Source: Deltaproteobacteria bacterium (GTDB lineage: Bacteria > Myxococcota_A > Polyangia > Polyangiales > Ga0077539). Taken from it: DNA of 36,273 nucleotides. The position numbers and the translations under genes are program-made. The stretch spans positions 1-36,273 of the forward strand of contig JACRDB010000048.1 of assembly GCA_016218725.1 (NCBI GenBank). The letters are read 5' to 3'. Shown piece after piece: positions 1 to 6,881 of the stretch (its first letter is position 1; the number at the start of each line of letters is the position of its first letter). The notes beneath the pieces were generated by a model. The model had not been told where the DNA came from. It did no database searches and saw nothing but the letters and a program-made list of their open reading frames with translations.

Positions 1-98
1 CCCCCGGCCCCCTCTCCCTGAAGGGAGAGGGGGTGTAAGAGTGTGAATTTACTATTCTTTCTCCCCCTCTCCCTTCAGGGAGAGGGGGCCGGGGGGGT
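1..98. repeat. REP-like pair of palindromes in inverted orientation
   Basis: Two palindromic units lie head to head. Each unit has a 12-bp arm (CCCCCTCTCCCT) facing AGGGAGAGGGGG across a 2-base loop. The right unit (about 62-95), with its CCGGGGG extension, is the exact reverse complement of the left unit (1-33), so the whole also forms one large hairpin. The spacer is AT-rich. This is the layout of extragenic REP/BIME sequences. No transposase is beside it here, and no further copy was seen in the window. It could also act as a transcript end for a gene to the left of the window. Confidence 0.75.
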
Positions 99-130
99 GA
101 GGTCGCCGTCCTGCGGTACCCTCCGCCCCG

Positions 131-2374
131 ATGAACCCACGACCGCTGTGCGTCCTCCTTGGTGTCCTCGCGTGCCGGGGGCCCTCGGCCACGCCCCCGA
201 GGCCCGCGGCGGACACCCAGGTTACCGCTCGGGACGCCGCGGTCCCGGCTCCCGATACCGCCTTCCTCGACGCGTGGATCGCCACCGGGCGCTTCACCCG
301 GGGGCAGCCCCAGAGCATCACCGTGACGCCCGATGGGAGCGCCGTGCTGTTCCTCCGGTCCGGGCCCCGGGACCCCACCCGGGCCCTCTACTCCTACGAC
401 CCCTCCACGGGCCAGGAGCGGCTCCTGGCCTCCGCGGACCTGCTCCTGCGCGGCGCCGCGGAGACCCTCACCCCGGAGGAGAGGGCCCGGAGGGAGCGCC
501 AGCGGATCGTCGGTCGTGGGCTATCGAACTATCTCCTTGCGCCTGATGGAACAAGAGTTCTTGTGCCGTTCTCTGGTAGATTGTTCGTGCTCGAACGATC
601 TACCGGCGCGGTGCGCGAGCTGGCGAGCCTCGCGGGCACCGCGAGCGACGCGCGCTTCTCTCCGGACGGGCGGAGGGTGTCCTGCGTACGCGCTGGGGAC
701 GTGTACGTGACGGACCTCGCCTCCGGGCGGGAGACCCGGGTGACCACCGGGGCGGGGCGGGACCTCACCCACGGCACGGCGGAGTTCGTCGCCCAGGAGG
801 AAATGGACCGCGACGAGGGCTACTGGTGGTCCCCGGACGGGCGCTGGCTGGCCGTCCAGGAGACGGACACCCGCGAGGTGGAGCGCCTGAGGATCAGCGA
901 TCCGTCGCACCCGGAGAACGCCCCGGACGAGCCCGCGTACCCCAGGGCGGGGCGCAACAACGCGGTGGTGACCCTCGCGCTGTACCCCGCCGCGGGGGGC
1001 CCTCCGCGCCCGGTGCGCTGGGACCGCGAGCGCTGCCCCTACCTGGCCGCGGCGCGCTGGACCGAGGGGGCGCCCTTGACCCTCGTGGTGCAGAACCGCC
1101 CGCAGACCGAGGAGCTGGTGCTGGCCGTAGACCCCTCCACCGGCGAGACCCGCACGCTCCTTCGAGAGACCGACGAGGCGTGGCTCAACCTCGACGAGGC
1201 GATGCCCCGGTGGCTGCCGGACGGGTCGGGCTTCCTCTGGACCACGGAGCGCAGCGGTCGCTGGCAGGTGGAGCTCCGAGCGCCCGACGGCGCGCTGGTG
1301 CGGGCCCTCACGACCCCGGAGGTGAACTACCGTAGACTGCTCTCGCTGGACTTCGCCCACCGACGGGTGTGGCTCCTGGGCGGCGAGGACCCTCGGGAGA
1401 CGCAGCTCGCGCGGGTCTCGCTGGACGGCGGCGCGCCCGAGTGGCTGACCCGCGACCACGCCGAGCACGAGGCCATGGTGGCTCGCGGCGGCGCGCTCCA
1501 CGTGCGGCAGGTGTTCACCCTCGACGGGCCGCCTCGGTGGACCGTGCACCGCGAGGATGGGACGCCGACCGGTACGCTCACCAGCGTGGCCGAGGCGCCG
1601 CCGTGGCGGCCTCGGGTGGAGCTCCTGACGGTGGGCTCCCAGGGCCTCCACGCGGCGCTGGTGAGGCCCAGGGACTTCGACCCCCGCAGGCGCTACCCGG
1701 CGCTCTTGACGGTGTACGGCGGGCCCCACTCGCGCATGGTGACGCGCGCCCCGGGGCGCTACCTCATCGCCCAGTGGCTCGCGGACCAGGGCTTCGTGGT
1801 GGCGCTCGCGGACGGCAGGGGCACGCCCGCGCGGGGCCGCGCGTGGGAGCGCGCGCTCAAGCTCCACACCGGGGACGTGCCCCTGGAGGACCAGGTCGAG
1901 GCCCTGAGGGCCCTCGGGGCGCGGGAGCCCGCCATGGACCTCGCCCGCGTGGGGGTCCACGGGTGGAGCTACGGCGGGTACCTGGCGGCGTTCGCGGTGC
2001 TGGAGCGCCCGGACGTCTTCCACGCCGCCGTGGCCGGGGCGCCGGTGACCGACTGGCGCGACTACGACACCCACTACACCGAGCGCTACCTCGGGCACCC
2101 CGAGACCGACCGCGACGCCTACGAGCGCGCGTCGCTCCTGCCGCGCGCCGAGAGGCTCTCGCGGCCGCTGTTGCTCGTGCACGGCACCGCGGACGACAAC
2201 GTGTACCTCCTGCACAGCCTGCGGCTGGCCGGGGCCCTGGTGGAGCACGGGCGCACCTTTGACTACCTCCCCCTGCCCGGGGCGACGCACATGGTGACCG
2301 CGGCGCCGCAGAACCGAGCGCTGTACACGCGCATGGTGGCGTTCTTTCGGCAGCACCTCGGCGCGCCGAGCTAG
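131..2374 (+). CDS. Dipeptidyl-peptidase IV-like S9 peptidase, probable lipoprotein
   Basis: A 747-residue serine peptidase of the prolyl oligopeptidase (S9) clan, most like dipeptidyl peptidase IV, which removes N-terminal dipeptides. The N-terminus is a short hydrophobic signal ending in VLAC, a lipobox-like site, so export and lipid anchoring are likely. Residues of about 50-480 are the beta-propeller domain. It carries the double-Glu motif (QEEMDRDEGYWW, Glu223-Glu224) that binds the substrate amine in DPP4. The C-terminal alpha/beta-hydrolase domain has GWSYGGY with Ser613, HGTADDN with Asp688/689, and GATHM with His720, so the triad is intact. The ATG at 131 gives the signal peptide directly, although no strong Shine-Dalgarno sequence is visible. 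Codon use around 515-605 departs from the rest of the gene (see findings). The natural peptide substrate is unknown. Confidence 0.9.
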   Translation: MNPRPLCVLLGVLACRGPSATPPRPAADTQVTARDAAVPAPDTAFLDAWIATGRFTRGQPQSITVTPDGSAVLFLRSGPRDPTRALYSYDPSTGQERLLASADLLLRGAAETLTPEERARRERQRIVGRGLSNYLLAPDGTRVLVPFSGRLFVLERSTGAVRELASLAGTASDARFSPDGRRVSCVRAGDVYVTDLASGRETRVTTGAGRDLTHGTAEFVAQEEMDRDEGYWWSPDGRWLAVQETDTREVERLRISDPSHPENAPDEPAYPRAGRNNAVVTLALYPAAGGPPRPVRWDRERCPYLAAARWTEGAPLTLVVQNRPQTEELVLAVDPSTGETRTLLRETDEAWLNLDEAMPRWLPDGSGFLWTTERSGRWQVELRAPDGALVRALTTPEVNYRRLLSLDFAHRRVWLLGGEDPRETQLARVSLDGGAPEWLTRDHAEHEAMVARGGALHVRQVFTLDGPPRWTVHREDGTPTGTLTSVAEAPPWRPRVELLTVGSQGLHAALVRPRDFDPRRRYPALLTVYGGPHSRMVTRAPGRYLIAQWLADQGFVVALADGRGTPARGRAWERALKLHTGDVPLEDQVEALRALGAREPAMDLARVGVHGWSYGGYLAAFAVLERPDVFHAAVAGAPVTDWRDYDTHYTERYLGHPETDRDAYERASLLPRAERLSRPLLLVHGTADDNVYLLHSLRLAGALVEHGRTFDYLPLPGATHMVTAAPQNRALYTRMVAFFRQHLGAPS
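575..604 (+). other. Imperfect hairpin inside a codon-atypical patch of the peptidase gene
   Basis: GGTAGATTGTTCG (575-587) faces CGAACGATCTACC (592-604) across a 4-base loop, with a single G-T pair. It lies in a roughly 90-bp stretch (515-605) that uses codons nearly absent elsewhere in the gene (AGA, TTG, ACA, GGA, CTT, GTT), while the protein frame stays open. The function is unknown. Confidence 0.5.
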
Positions 2375-2385
2375 CTGCGCCGGGG

Positions 2386-3069
2386 TTACTTCACCACGCG
2401 GAGGTACGGCGGGAGCTCGCGCTTCTTCGGCGCCAGCGAAGGCTTGTCATCGTCGGCCACGGGCGGAGGGCGGAGCGAGAGGCTGTCATTGGCGCGGTCC
2501 GCGCGGGAGGAGCCCGGCGTGGGAGGCTCCTCCGTGGCGGCGGAGGCTGCGGGCGCGGGCGCAGGGGTCTCCAGGGGCTCCGGCGGCAGCGACTCGATCC
2601 TGGGAGGGGTCACCGTGGGGATCGGGCCCGTCAGGGCCACGGCTTCGTCCAGGGGCGCCGGCACCAGCGAGATCTTGGGCTTCGGCCTCTTGGAGCGGCC
2701 CCCGCGCGGCGCGGGCTGGTCCCGGCGCACCGCGAGGGCGGGCTGGGGCACCAGCTCCAGCGGCAGGTCCTCGTGCCACACGGACACCTGGCCGTCCTCG
2801 GCCACCAGGGCGTAGACCGCGTCCCACGGGAGCACGCAGTGGAAGGGCGCGCGGTTGAACGACAGCGTGCAGCGCACGCCCTCGTCGTCGATCTCCAGGT
2901 CGGGGATGGGGATGGCGAAGTTCAGCCCGAGCTGGAGCACGAGCTGCGGCTTCACCGCCAGCCAGCTGGGAACCACCACCCCGGCCCGCCGAGGGTCCAG
3001 GTGCAGGAACACCGACCCGAGCTCCAGGAGGTGGTGGAGCAGCTCTCTCTTGGACGCAGGGTCAGCCAT
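2386..3069 (-). CDS. sspB: SspB-like ClpXP adaptor protein
   Basis: A 227-residue protein of the SspB (stringent starvation protein B) family. SspB tethers ssrA-tagged polypeptides to the ClpXP protease. The folded domain covers about residues 5-110 and includes the family core PSWLAVKPQLVLQLGLNF, followed by a Cys-Val-Leu-Pro-Trp segment and the acidic VWHEDLP strand. The remaining half is low-complexity, rich in Pro, Ala, Ser and charge, and ends in a basic, hydrophobic peptide (KKRELPPYLRVVK). It matches the known SspB plan, in which a flexible linker ends in a ClpX-docking peptide. The ATG at 3069 was chosen over an upstream in-frame ATG at 3177 because the extension is low-complexity and lies outside the family domain. 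The tmRNA gene sits about 1.5 kb away on the same strand. Its tag opens ANDN, the part of the tag SspB is known to contact. Confidence 0.88.
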   Translation of the reverse strand: MADPASKRELLHHLLELGSVFLHLDPRRAGVVVPSWLAVKPQLVLQLGLNFAIPIPDLEIDDEGVRCTLSFNRAPFHCVLPWDAVYALVAEDGQVSVWHEDLPLELVPQPALAVRRDQPAPRGGRSKRPKPKISLVPAPLDEAVALTGPIPTVTPPRIESLPPEPLETPAPAPAASAATEEPPTPGSSRADRANDSLSLRPPPVADDDKPSLAPKKRELPPYLRVVK

Positions 3070-3235
3070 GCCTGGGCACCACCTTCGGAGCATACACCAC
3101 CGCCTCCCGCGCGGTCGATCCGACCGCCGGACCTTACCTCCCGGTGTAACGGCCGCTCCCCCCGTGGACCTTCGCAAAATCCGACAAGGGATGAGCTTTG
3201 CCTACATCGTCCCACACCACTTTGAGGGAGTGAGG
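3070..3235. other. Intergenic stretch upstream of sspB
   Basis: There is no credible coding frame. It should contain the sspB promoter (minus strand), but no convincing -35/-10 pair was found. It ends at the stop codon of a decayed minus-strand fragment. Confidence 0.5.
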
Positions 3236-3350
3236 TCAACCGCAGTACATGCCCTCGGCGAAGAGCACGGCGAGGTGGTTGCCCGCGACCAGGACGGCGT
3301 CGTAGCCGCAGCAGTAGGCGAGGCGCAGGCGCTCGCTCTGGCTTGGGTGG
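3236..3350 (-). pseudogene. C-terminal gene fragment cut off by an IS605-like relic
   Basis: The minus-strand frame reads ...ERLRLAYCCGYDAVLVAGN and ends in MYCG followed by a TGA stop at 3236. The composition (regular hydrophobic strand, Gly turn, no low-complexity bias) looks like a genuine protein C-terminus of about 38 residues. Upstream, the frame runs straight into the terminal hairpin of the mobile-element relic, with no start codon of its own before it. I do not recognise the family. It may be the tail of the same gene whose N-terminus lies at 3771-3969, or the end of an unrelated gene. Confidence 0.4.
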
Positions 3351-3770
3351 TGAACCTCCCCGGCATAAATGCCGGGGCTTCGCGGAAGCGTCACCGCTCC
3401 ACGCGTTACACGAGGGAGGCTCACGCCGCCACCCGAGCCGGGGTTCCACCGGAACTACCTGGAGGCGAGGTGTGAACTCGCGCCCAGGATACGTGAGGCA
3501 CGTCCCCCACAGCCTTCGGAGACGAAGGCTGTCCAGGGGTCCCCGAGGGGACTTGGAGGTGCCATGAACCATGCGTGTTTTACCGTGGTATGGTGGCCGA
3601 AGCCCTTGTGCCACGAACGCCTTACACTCGCTTCTCAAAGATCCGCCCGGGTCCGAGGACCCACTCCCACGCTGCCCCAGCCACACCCACGACGCAAGGC
3701 CATCTTGGACATACTCTGTCCACGTCCGCGGGGGCGCTTCACCCTCGGCCTGAAAGCCGAGGCCCTCGCG
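3350..3770 (-). mobile_element. Non-coding IS200/IS605-like (tnpB-type) element relic with multiple hairpins
   Basis: A stretch of about 420 bp without a credible ORF but with at least four strong palindromes. These are CCCCGGCAT/ATGCCGGGG (3358-3377), a 10-bp stem with GAGA loop (3509-3532), GTCCCC/GGGGAC (3539-3552), and CCTCGGC/GCCGAGG (3743-3762). On the minus strand the first one reads GAAGCCCCGGCAT...GGGGAGGTTCACC. That is the layout of the right end of IS605/IS1341-type elements: a terminal hairpin followed by a TTCAC-type end, which is also the 3' end of a TnpB omega-RNA scaffold. It splits two gene fragments. The exact borders are inferred, and no transposase or TnpB reading frame remains. 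Confidence 0.45.
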
Positions 3771-3969
3771 CTTCGGCCGTTGGCTGGTAGACCCGCTGCT
3801 CCCAGGAGTGCCCGAGGCGGGCGGGCTCGCCGCGGGCGAAGTCCAGCTCGGCGCTCTCGCGCAGCGGGTCGAGCCACGAGGGGTCGGCGCCCCCGAGGTC
3901 CCAGACCAGCCTGCGCTCACACTCGGTCTCGACAAAGTGCTTGAAGGTGGCCTTGCTGAGCTGTGCCAT
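3771..3969 (-). pseudogene. N-terminal fragment of a Cas4/RecB-like nuclease (TM0106-type) gene
   Basis: An ATG at 3969 opens a frame starting MAQLSKATFKHFVETECERR, then LVWDLGG. This 'K-x-x-F-x-x-x-x-x-C-x-R-x-L' opening is typical of Cas4/RecB-like PD-(D/E)XK nucleases with an N-terminal Fe-S Cys. Such proteins normally run for several hundred residues. Here the frame is lost about 60 residues in, at the hairpin (3743-3762) of the IS605-like relic, so none of the catalytic nuclease motifs is present. The family call rests on this short segment and is tentative. The remaining reading frame ends in a low-complexity tail at 3739. Confidence 0.45.
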
Positions 3970-3998
3970 ACAGGTCCAGCGAGGCTACCAGAGCTCCC

Positions 3999-4409
3999 CT
4001 ACGCCGGCGCGCCCGAACGCAGGAGCGCGGCCAATGCCTCCAGGGCGTCCACGGTGGTGAACACGCCCACCACGCGCTCGCCGTCCACCACCACGCAGGA
4101 GCCGTAGCGGTGCGCGGCCATGTGCTCGGCCACCTCGGCGAGGGAGGCGTCCGGGCCCACGGTGTACGGCGCCTGGGTCATGGCCTCCTCCACGATCACC
4201 TCGGCGGGGTCCACGTCGCGCAGGGTCTCGATCAGCGCGAGGTCCCGGTCGCTCACCAGGCCCACCAGCTTGCCCACGTGCACCACCGGCAGGTGCCTCA
4301 CCCGGTGATCGCGCATCAGCCGATGCGCCACCGTCAAGGGCTGGTCCCGACCCACCGTGTGCGGCGTGGCCGTCATGTACTGCGAAATCCGCGGGATGGG
4401 CTTGCTCAT
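3999..4409 (-). CDS. Two-CBS-domain protein
   Basis: A small cytoplasmic protein of 136 residues made of one tandem CBS pair (a Bateman module), the fold that binds adenosyl nucleotides such as AMP, ATP or SAM. CBS1 begins at YMTATPHTVGRDQPL and ends LVGLVSDRDL. CBS2 begins at AMTQAPYTVGPDASL and ends VVGVFTTVDAL. No other domain is present, so it probably acts as a nucleotide-sensing partner of another protein, which cannot be named from the sequence. The ATG at 4409 is preceded by GAGG about 8 bases upstream. A GTG at 4418 in the same frame is a possible alternative. ssrA lies directly upstream on the same strand. Confidence 0.85.
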   Translation of the reverse strand: MSKPIPRISQYMTATPHTVGRDQPLTVAHRLMRDHRVRHLPVVHVGKLVGLVSDRDLALIETLRDVDPAEVIVEEAMTQAPYTVGPDASLAEVAEHMAAHRYGSCVVVDGERVVGVFTTVDALEALAALLRSGAPA

Positions 4410-4558
4410 CGAACTCACCTCGCCAGCACGAAGGGTCGGCTGGTCAAAGGGGTTTCAAGCAAGAACGGGGCCCGGTGGGTTCCCCTGGATGGCGGCAGGA
4501 GGCACGCACGAGGTGCGAAATAGTTGCCCGCGCGGCGGCGTTGTTCGTGAATCGAAAA

Positions 4559-4921
4559 TGGAGGCGGCGGGAGTCGAACCCGCGTCCGCGAGCGCTCGGC
4601 GACGGCTTCTACACGACGTAGTCGCTGCTTGCATCGTCAACCCCGCGGGTCGCACAGCGACCAGCGCCCTCGGGGTCCAGCATCCCAGTGTCTCGCCCCC
4701 CGCCCGAAATGCGCGGCGGGGAGCACAGCCCGTTCGATGTCGCGGCGCGGAGAGTACGGACAGACTCTCCGCGCCACGGCTCAGGTGCTTATCAGGCAGC
4801 GAGAGCTTGGGGAACCGCGTTATCGTTCGCAGTTGTTGGGTCCCGCAGTATTTACGCCGTTACGGGCCGGCGGTCGTGCCACCAATCGCGTTGCTACCCA
4901 CGTCGAAACCGTTACGCCCCC
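4559..4921 (-). ncRNA. ssrA: tmRNA (transfer-messenger RNA)
   Basis: A one-piece tmRNA of 363 nt on the minus strand. The 5' end reads GGGGGCGTAACGGTTTCGAC, the hallmark tmRNA start. The 3' end carries the T-arm and acceptor strand (GGGTTCGACTCCCGCC, then GCCTCC and discriminator A); the terminal CCA is not encoded. The 5' GGGGGC pairs with the 3' GCCTCC with one G-U. The tag reading frame, at 4792-4830, starts with resume codon GCG and encodes ANDNAVPQALAA followed by TGA TAA. The C-terminal LAA is the ClpX degron and the leading ANDN is the SspB contact. Both ends and the tag are visible, so the call is firm. Confidence 0.97.
4792..4830 (-). other. tmRNA tag-peptide reading frame
   Basis: Twelve codons plus TGA, translated as ANDNAVPQALAA, with a second in-phase TAA directly behind. 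With the non-encoded Ala carried by the tmRNA the tag is 13 residues. The middle (AVPQ) is not the ENY of the E. coli tag, but the two recognition ends are kept. Confidence 0.93.
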
Positions 4922-4940
4922 TTTGTGCTGGAGCCCTCCA

Positions 4941-4968
4941 AGAATAGTTCCCCCGGAGCGCGTGTCAA
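4941..4968 (-). promoter_or_regulatory. Sigma70-type promoter of ssrA
   Basis: On the minus strand TTGACA (4968-4963) and TATTCT (4946-4941) are separated by 16 bases. The -10 ends 20 bases before the mature tmRNA 5' end, so a short 5' leader that is trimmed is likely. This is one of the best consensus promoters in the window. Confidence 0.75.
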
Positions 4969-5074
4969 CTCCGTTGCCCGCCCGGAGGGGCCCCACGCGC
5001 CCTCAACCTCCGGGGCACCTCCGCCGTTGCTCCTCGGGAAGGCCCTTTCGCCGCCCCCGGAGGTCGCGTCCGCC

Positions 5075-6520
5075 ATGCTCGCCCGCCCACGGCTCCCCCG
5101 CAGCGCCCCGAGGCTCGCCTCCGTCGGGAGGCTCCAGGTGCTCTCGGAGCTCGGCTCCGGTGGCATGGCCTCGGTGTACCTCGCCCGAGATCCCCAGCGC
5201 GACGAGCCCGTCGCCGTCAAGGTGCTCCACCCTCACCTCCTCGATGACCCGCTCTTCGTGGACATGTTCCTCGACGAGGCCCGCGTCGTGGCCAGGCTCC
5301 GCCACCCCAACGTGGTCCCGCTCTACGAGGTCCTCCAGGACGACGACACCCTCGCGGCCATCCTCGGGTACGTCGAGGGTGACACCCTCGCGGCCCTCGT
5401 TCGCGGCGCCATCGCCCGGGAGGTGCACCTGCCCCTCGGGGTGGTCTTGCGCGTCGCCCTGGACGCCCTGGCGGGCCTCCACGCCGCCCACGAGCTCACC
5501 GACGAGCTTGGCAGCCCCCTCCAGGTGGTCCACCGGGACGTGTCCCCGCACAACATCCTCGTGGGTGTGGACGGCTCCGCGAGGCTCCTGGACTTCGGCG
5601 TCGCCAAGGCCGAGAACCGCATCACCCAGACCCGCGGAGGGGTCATCAAGGGCAAGCTCGCGTACATGGCCCCGGAGCAGGTCGCGGGCCTCGCCATCGA
5701 CCGCCGGGTGGACGTCTTCGCCCTCGGGGTCACCCTCTGGGAGGCCCTCACGCTCCGCTCCCTCTTCGACGGTGACAGCGACGTCGAGCGCGTCCAGAAG
5801 GTCACCCGCTGCGAGGTGCCCACCCTCACGCACTTCGACCCCGCCCTCCCCGAGGGCCTCGACGCCTGCGTGCGCGGCGCCCTCGCGCTCCGCCCCGCCG
5901 GGCGCTACCCCAGCGCCGAGGCCTTCGCCAGCGCCCTCACCGAGGGCTTCGGCCCCTACGTCGCCACCCGCGACGAGCTGCGACACTACATGTCCGAGGC
6001 CGCCTCGCAGAAGCTCTCCCGCGAGCGCGAGGCCGTCTCCCAGGTGCGCGACGGCGCCCTCCTCGACCGCTGCATGCACGTCCCCAGCATCCCCGTCTCC
6101 GGTGAAGCCGCCACGGAGCTCCGCGCCCCCGTCGCCCTGGTGCTCTCCTCCCCGCCCCTCGGCCGGCTCTTCTCCGACGCCCCGGGGCCCAGCCCCCAGG
6201 AGGGCCTCCGCCCCCTCGACGACGGCTCCTTCCTCCTGCGCATCGAAGAACTCTCCGGCACCCATGGCCCGCGCACACACACCTACACGCCCTCCCTAGC
6301 CTCCCTGGAACCACCGGAATTCATTGAAGAATCGGTGATCATCGGGGAGGCCGTGGAGGCCCCGGAGCCCGTGGAGCTGCCTCCGGAGGTGCGCTTCGCG
6401 GTGCGCCAGTCGTTCATCCCTCCGCCGCCGGGGGGGATGGCTTCAAAGACCTACTTCGTGGGGCTCGCGGGGGCCAGCGCCCTGGCCTGGGCGGCCTGGC
6501 ACCTGGTCACGCGCCTGTAG
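5075..6520 (+). CDS. Hanks-type Ser/Thr protein kinase with C-terminal membrane segment
   Basis: A 481-residue bacterial eukaryotic-like Ser/Thr kinase. The N-terminal kinase domain spans about residues 10-290. It has the Gly loop LGSGGMASVY, ATP-binding Lys49 (VAVKVL), the catalytic loop HRDVSPHN with Asp155, DFG with Asp173, and the APEQ motif. The variable C-terminal half has no recognised domain, is rich in Pro and Glu, and ends in a single hydrophobic segment (YFVGLAGASALAWAAW) that probably anchors it in the inner membrane. The frame is open back to 4688, but that part overlaps the tmRNA gene. The ATG at 5075, with GGAGG 11 bases upstream, was therefore chosen. The gene is monocistronic and converges on the response regulator, with a 14-bp overlap of the 3' ends. 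The substrate is unknown. Confidence 0.92.
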   Translation: MLARPRLPRSAPRLASVGRLQVLSELGSGGMASVYLARDPQRDEPVAVKVLHPHLLDDPLFVDMFLDEARVVARLRHPNVVPLYEVLQDDDTLAAILGYVEGDTLAALVRGAIAREVHLPLGVVLRVALDALAGLHAAHELTDELGSPLQVVHRDVSPHNILVGVDGSARLLDFGVAKAENRITQTRGGVIKGKLAYMAPEQVAGLAIDRRVDVFALGVTLWEALTLRSLFDGDSDVERVQKVTRCEVPTLTHFDPALPEGLDACVRGALALRPAGRYPSAEAFASALTEGFGPYVATRDELRHYMSEAASQKLSREREAVSQVRDGALLDRCMHVPSIPVSGEAATELRAPVALVLSSPPLGRLFSDAPGPSPQEGLRPLDDGSFLLRIEELSGTHGPRTHTYTPSLASLEPPEFIEESVIIGEAVEAPEPVELPPEVRFAVRQSFIPPPPGGMASKTYFVGLAGASALAWAAWHLVTRL

Positions 6521-6881
6521 CCAGGATGCCCTCCAGGCGACCGAGGAGCCCGCTGGGCTCCACGGGCTTGGTGAACACCACCAGCATGCCCTCGTCCACG
6601 GCCTCGCGCACGCGGTCGTCGTGGGCAAAGGCCGTCATGGCCACGGCCAGGAGCGTGGGGTCCCGGCGGCGCAGCGCGCGGAAGAGCTCCACGCCATCCA
6701 GTCCCGGCATGCGCAGATCCAGGAGCGCCAGGGCGTACTGCCCCGGGCACACCTTCCCCAGGGCCTCCAGCGGGTCCGTGAAGAGCTGCGCGCGGTAGCC
6801 CGCGTCCTCCAGAATCTCGATGAGGTTCTCCCCGAGGTCCGCGTTGTCGTCCACCACGAGAATGTGCCCCCGGGGGCTCAC
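6507..6881 (-). CDS. Single-domain response regulator (CheY-like receiver)
   Basis: A 124-residue stand-alone receiver domain with no output domain. The acidic pair is in VVDDN (Asp11-Asp12), the phospho-acceptor Asp55 is in LLDLRMPG, the switch Thr is in AMTAF, and Lys105 is in FTKPVEP, so all switch residues are present. It starts at GTG 6881, whose GTGA overlaps the TGA stop of the globin-coupled histidine kinase. The two are therefore translationally coupled and very likely form a cognate pair. With no DNA-binding domain, the signal must pass on by phosphotransfer or by protein contact. The 3' end overlaps the end of the Ser/Thr kinase gene on the other strand. Confidence 0.92.
   Translation of the reverse strand: MSPRGHILVVDDNADLGENLIEILEDAGYRAQLFTDPLEALGKVCPGQYALALLDLRMPGLDGVELFRALRRRDPTLLAVAMTAFAHDDRVREAVDEGMLVVFTKPVEPSGLLGRLEGILATGA

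Noticed and set aside
521..2356. Minus-strand ORF of 611 codons opposite the S9 peptidase
   Set aside because: Arg/Pro/His-rich shadow of a high-GC gene with no recognisable motif. The plus frame has a full catalytic triad.
2952..3935. Minus-strand ORF of 327 codons across the relic
   Set aside because: Arg/Pro/Ser-rich, no TnpB, Y1 transposase or nuclease motif. It runs through the hairpins and into the sspB start region out of frame.
4688..5074. Longer N-terminus for the Ser/Thr kinase
   Set aside because: It would cover the tmRNA gene and its promoter. The extension has no kinase features, and an ATG with GGAGG at 5075 fits.
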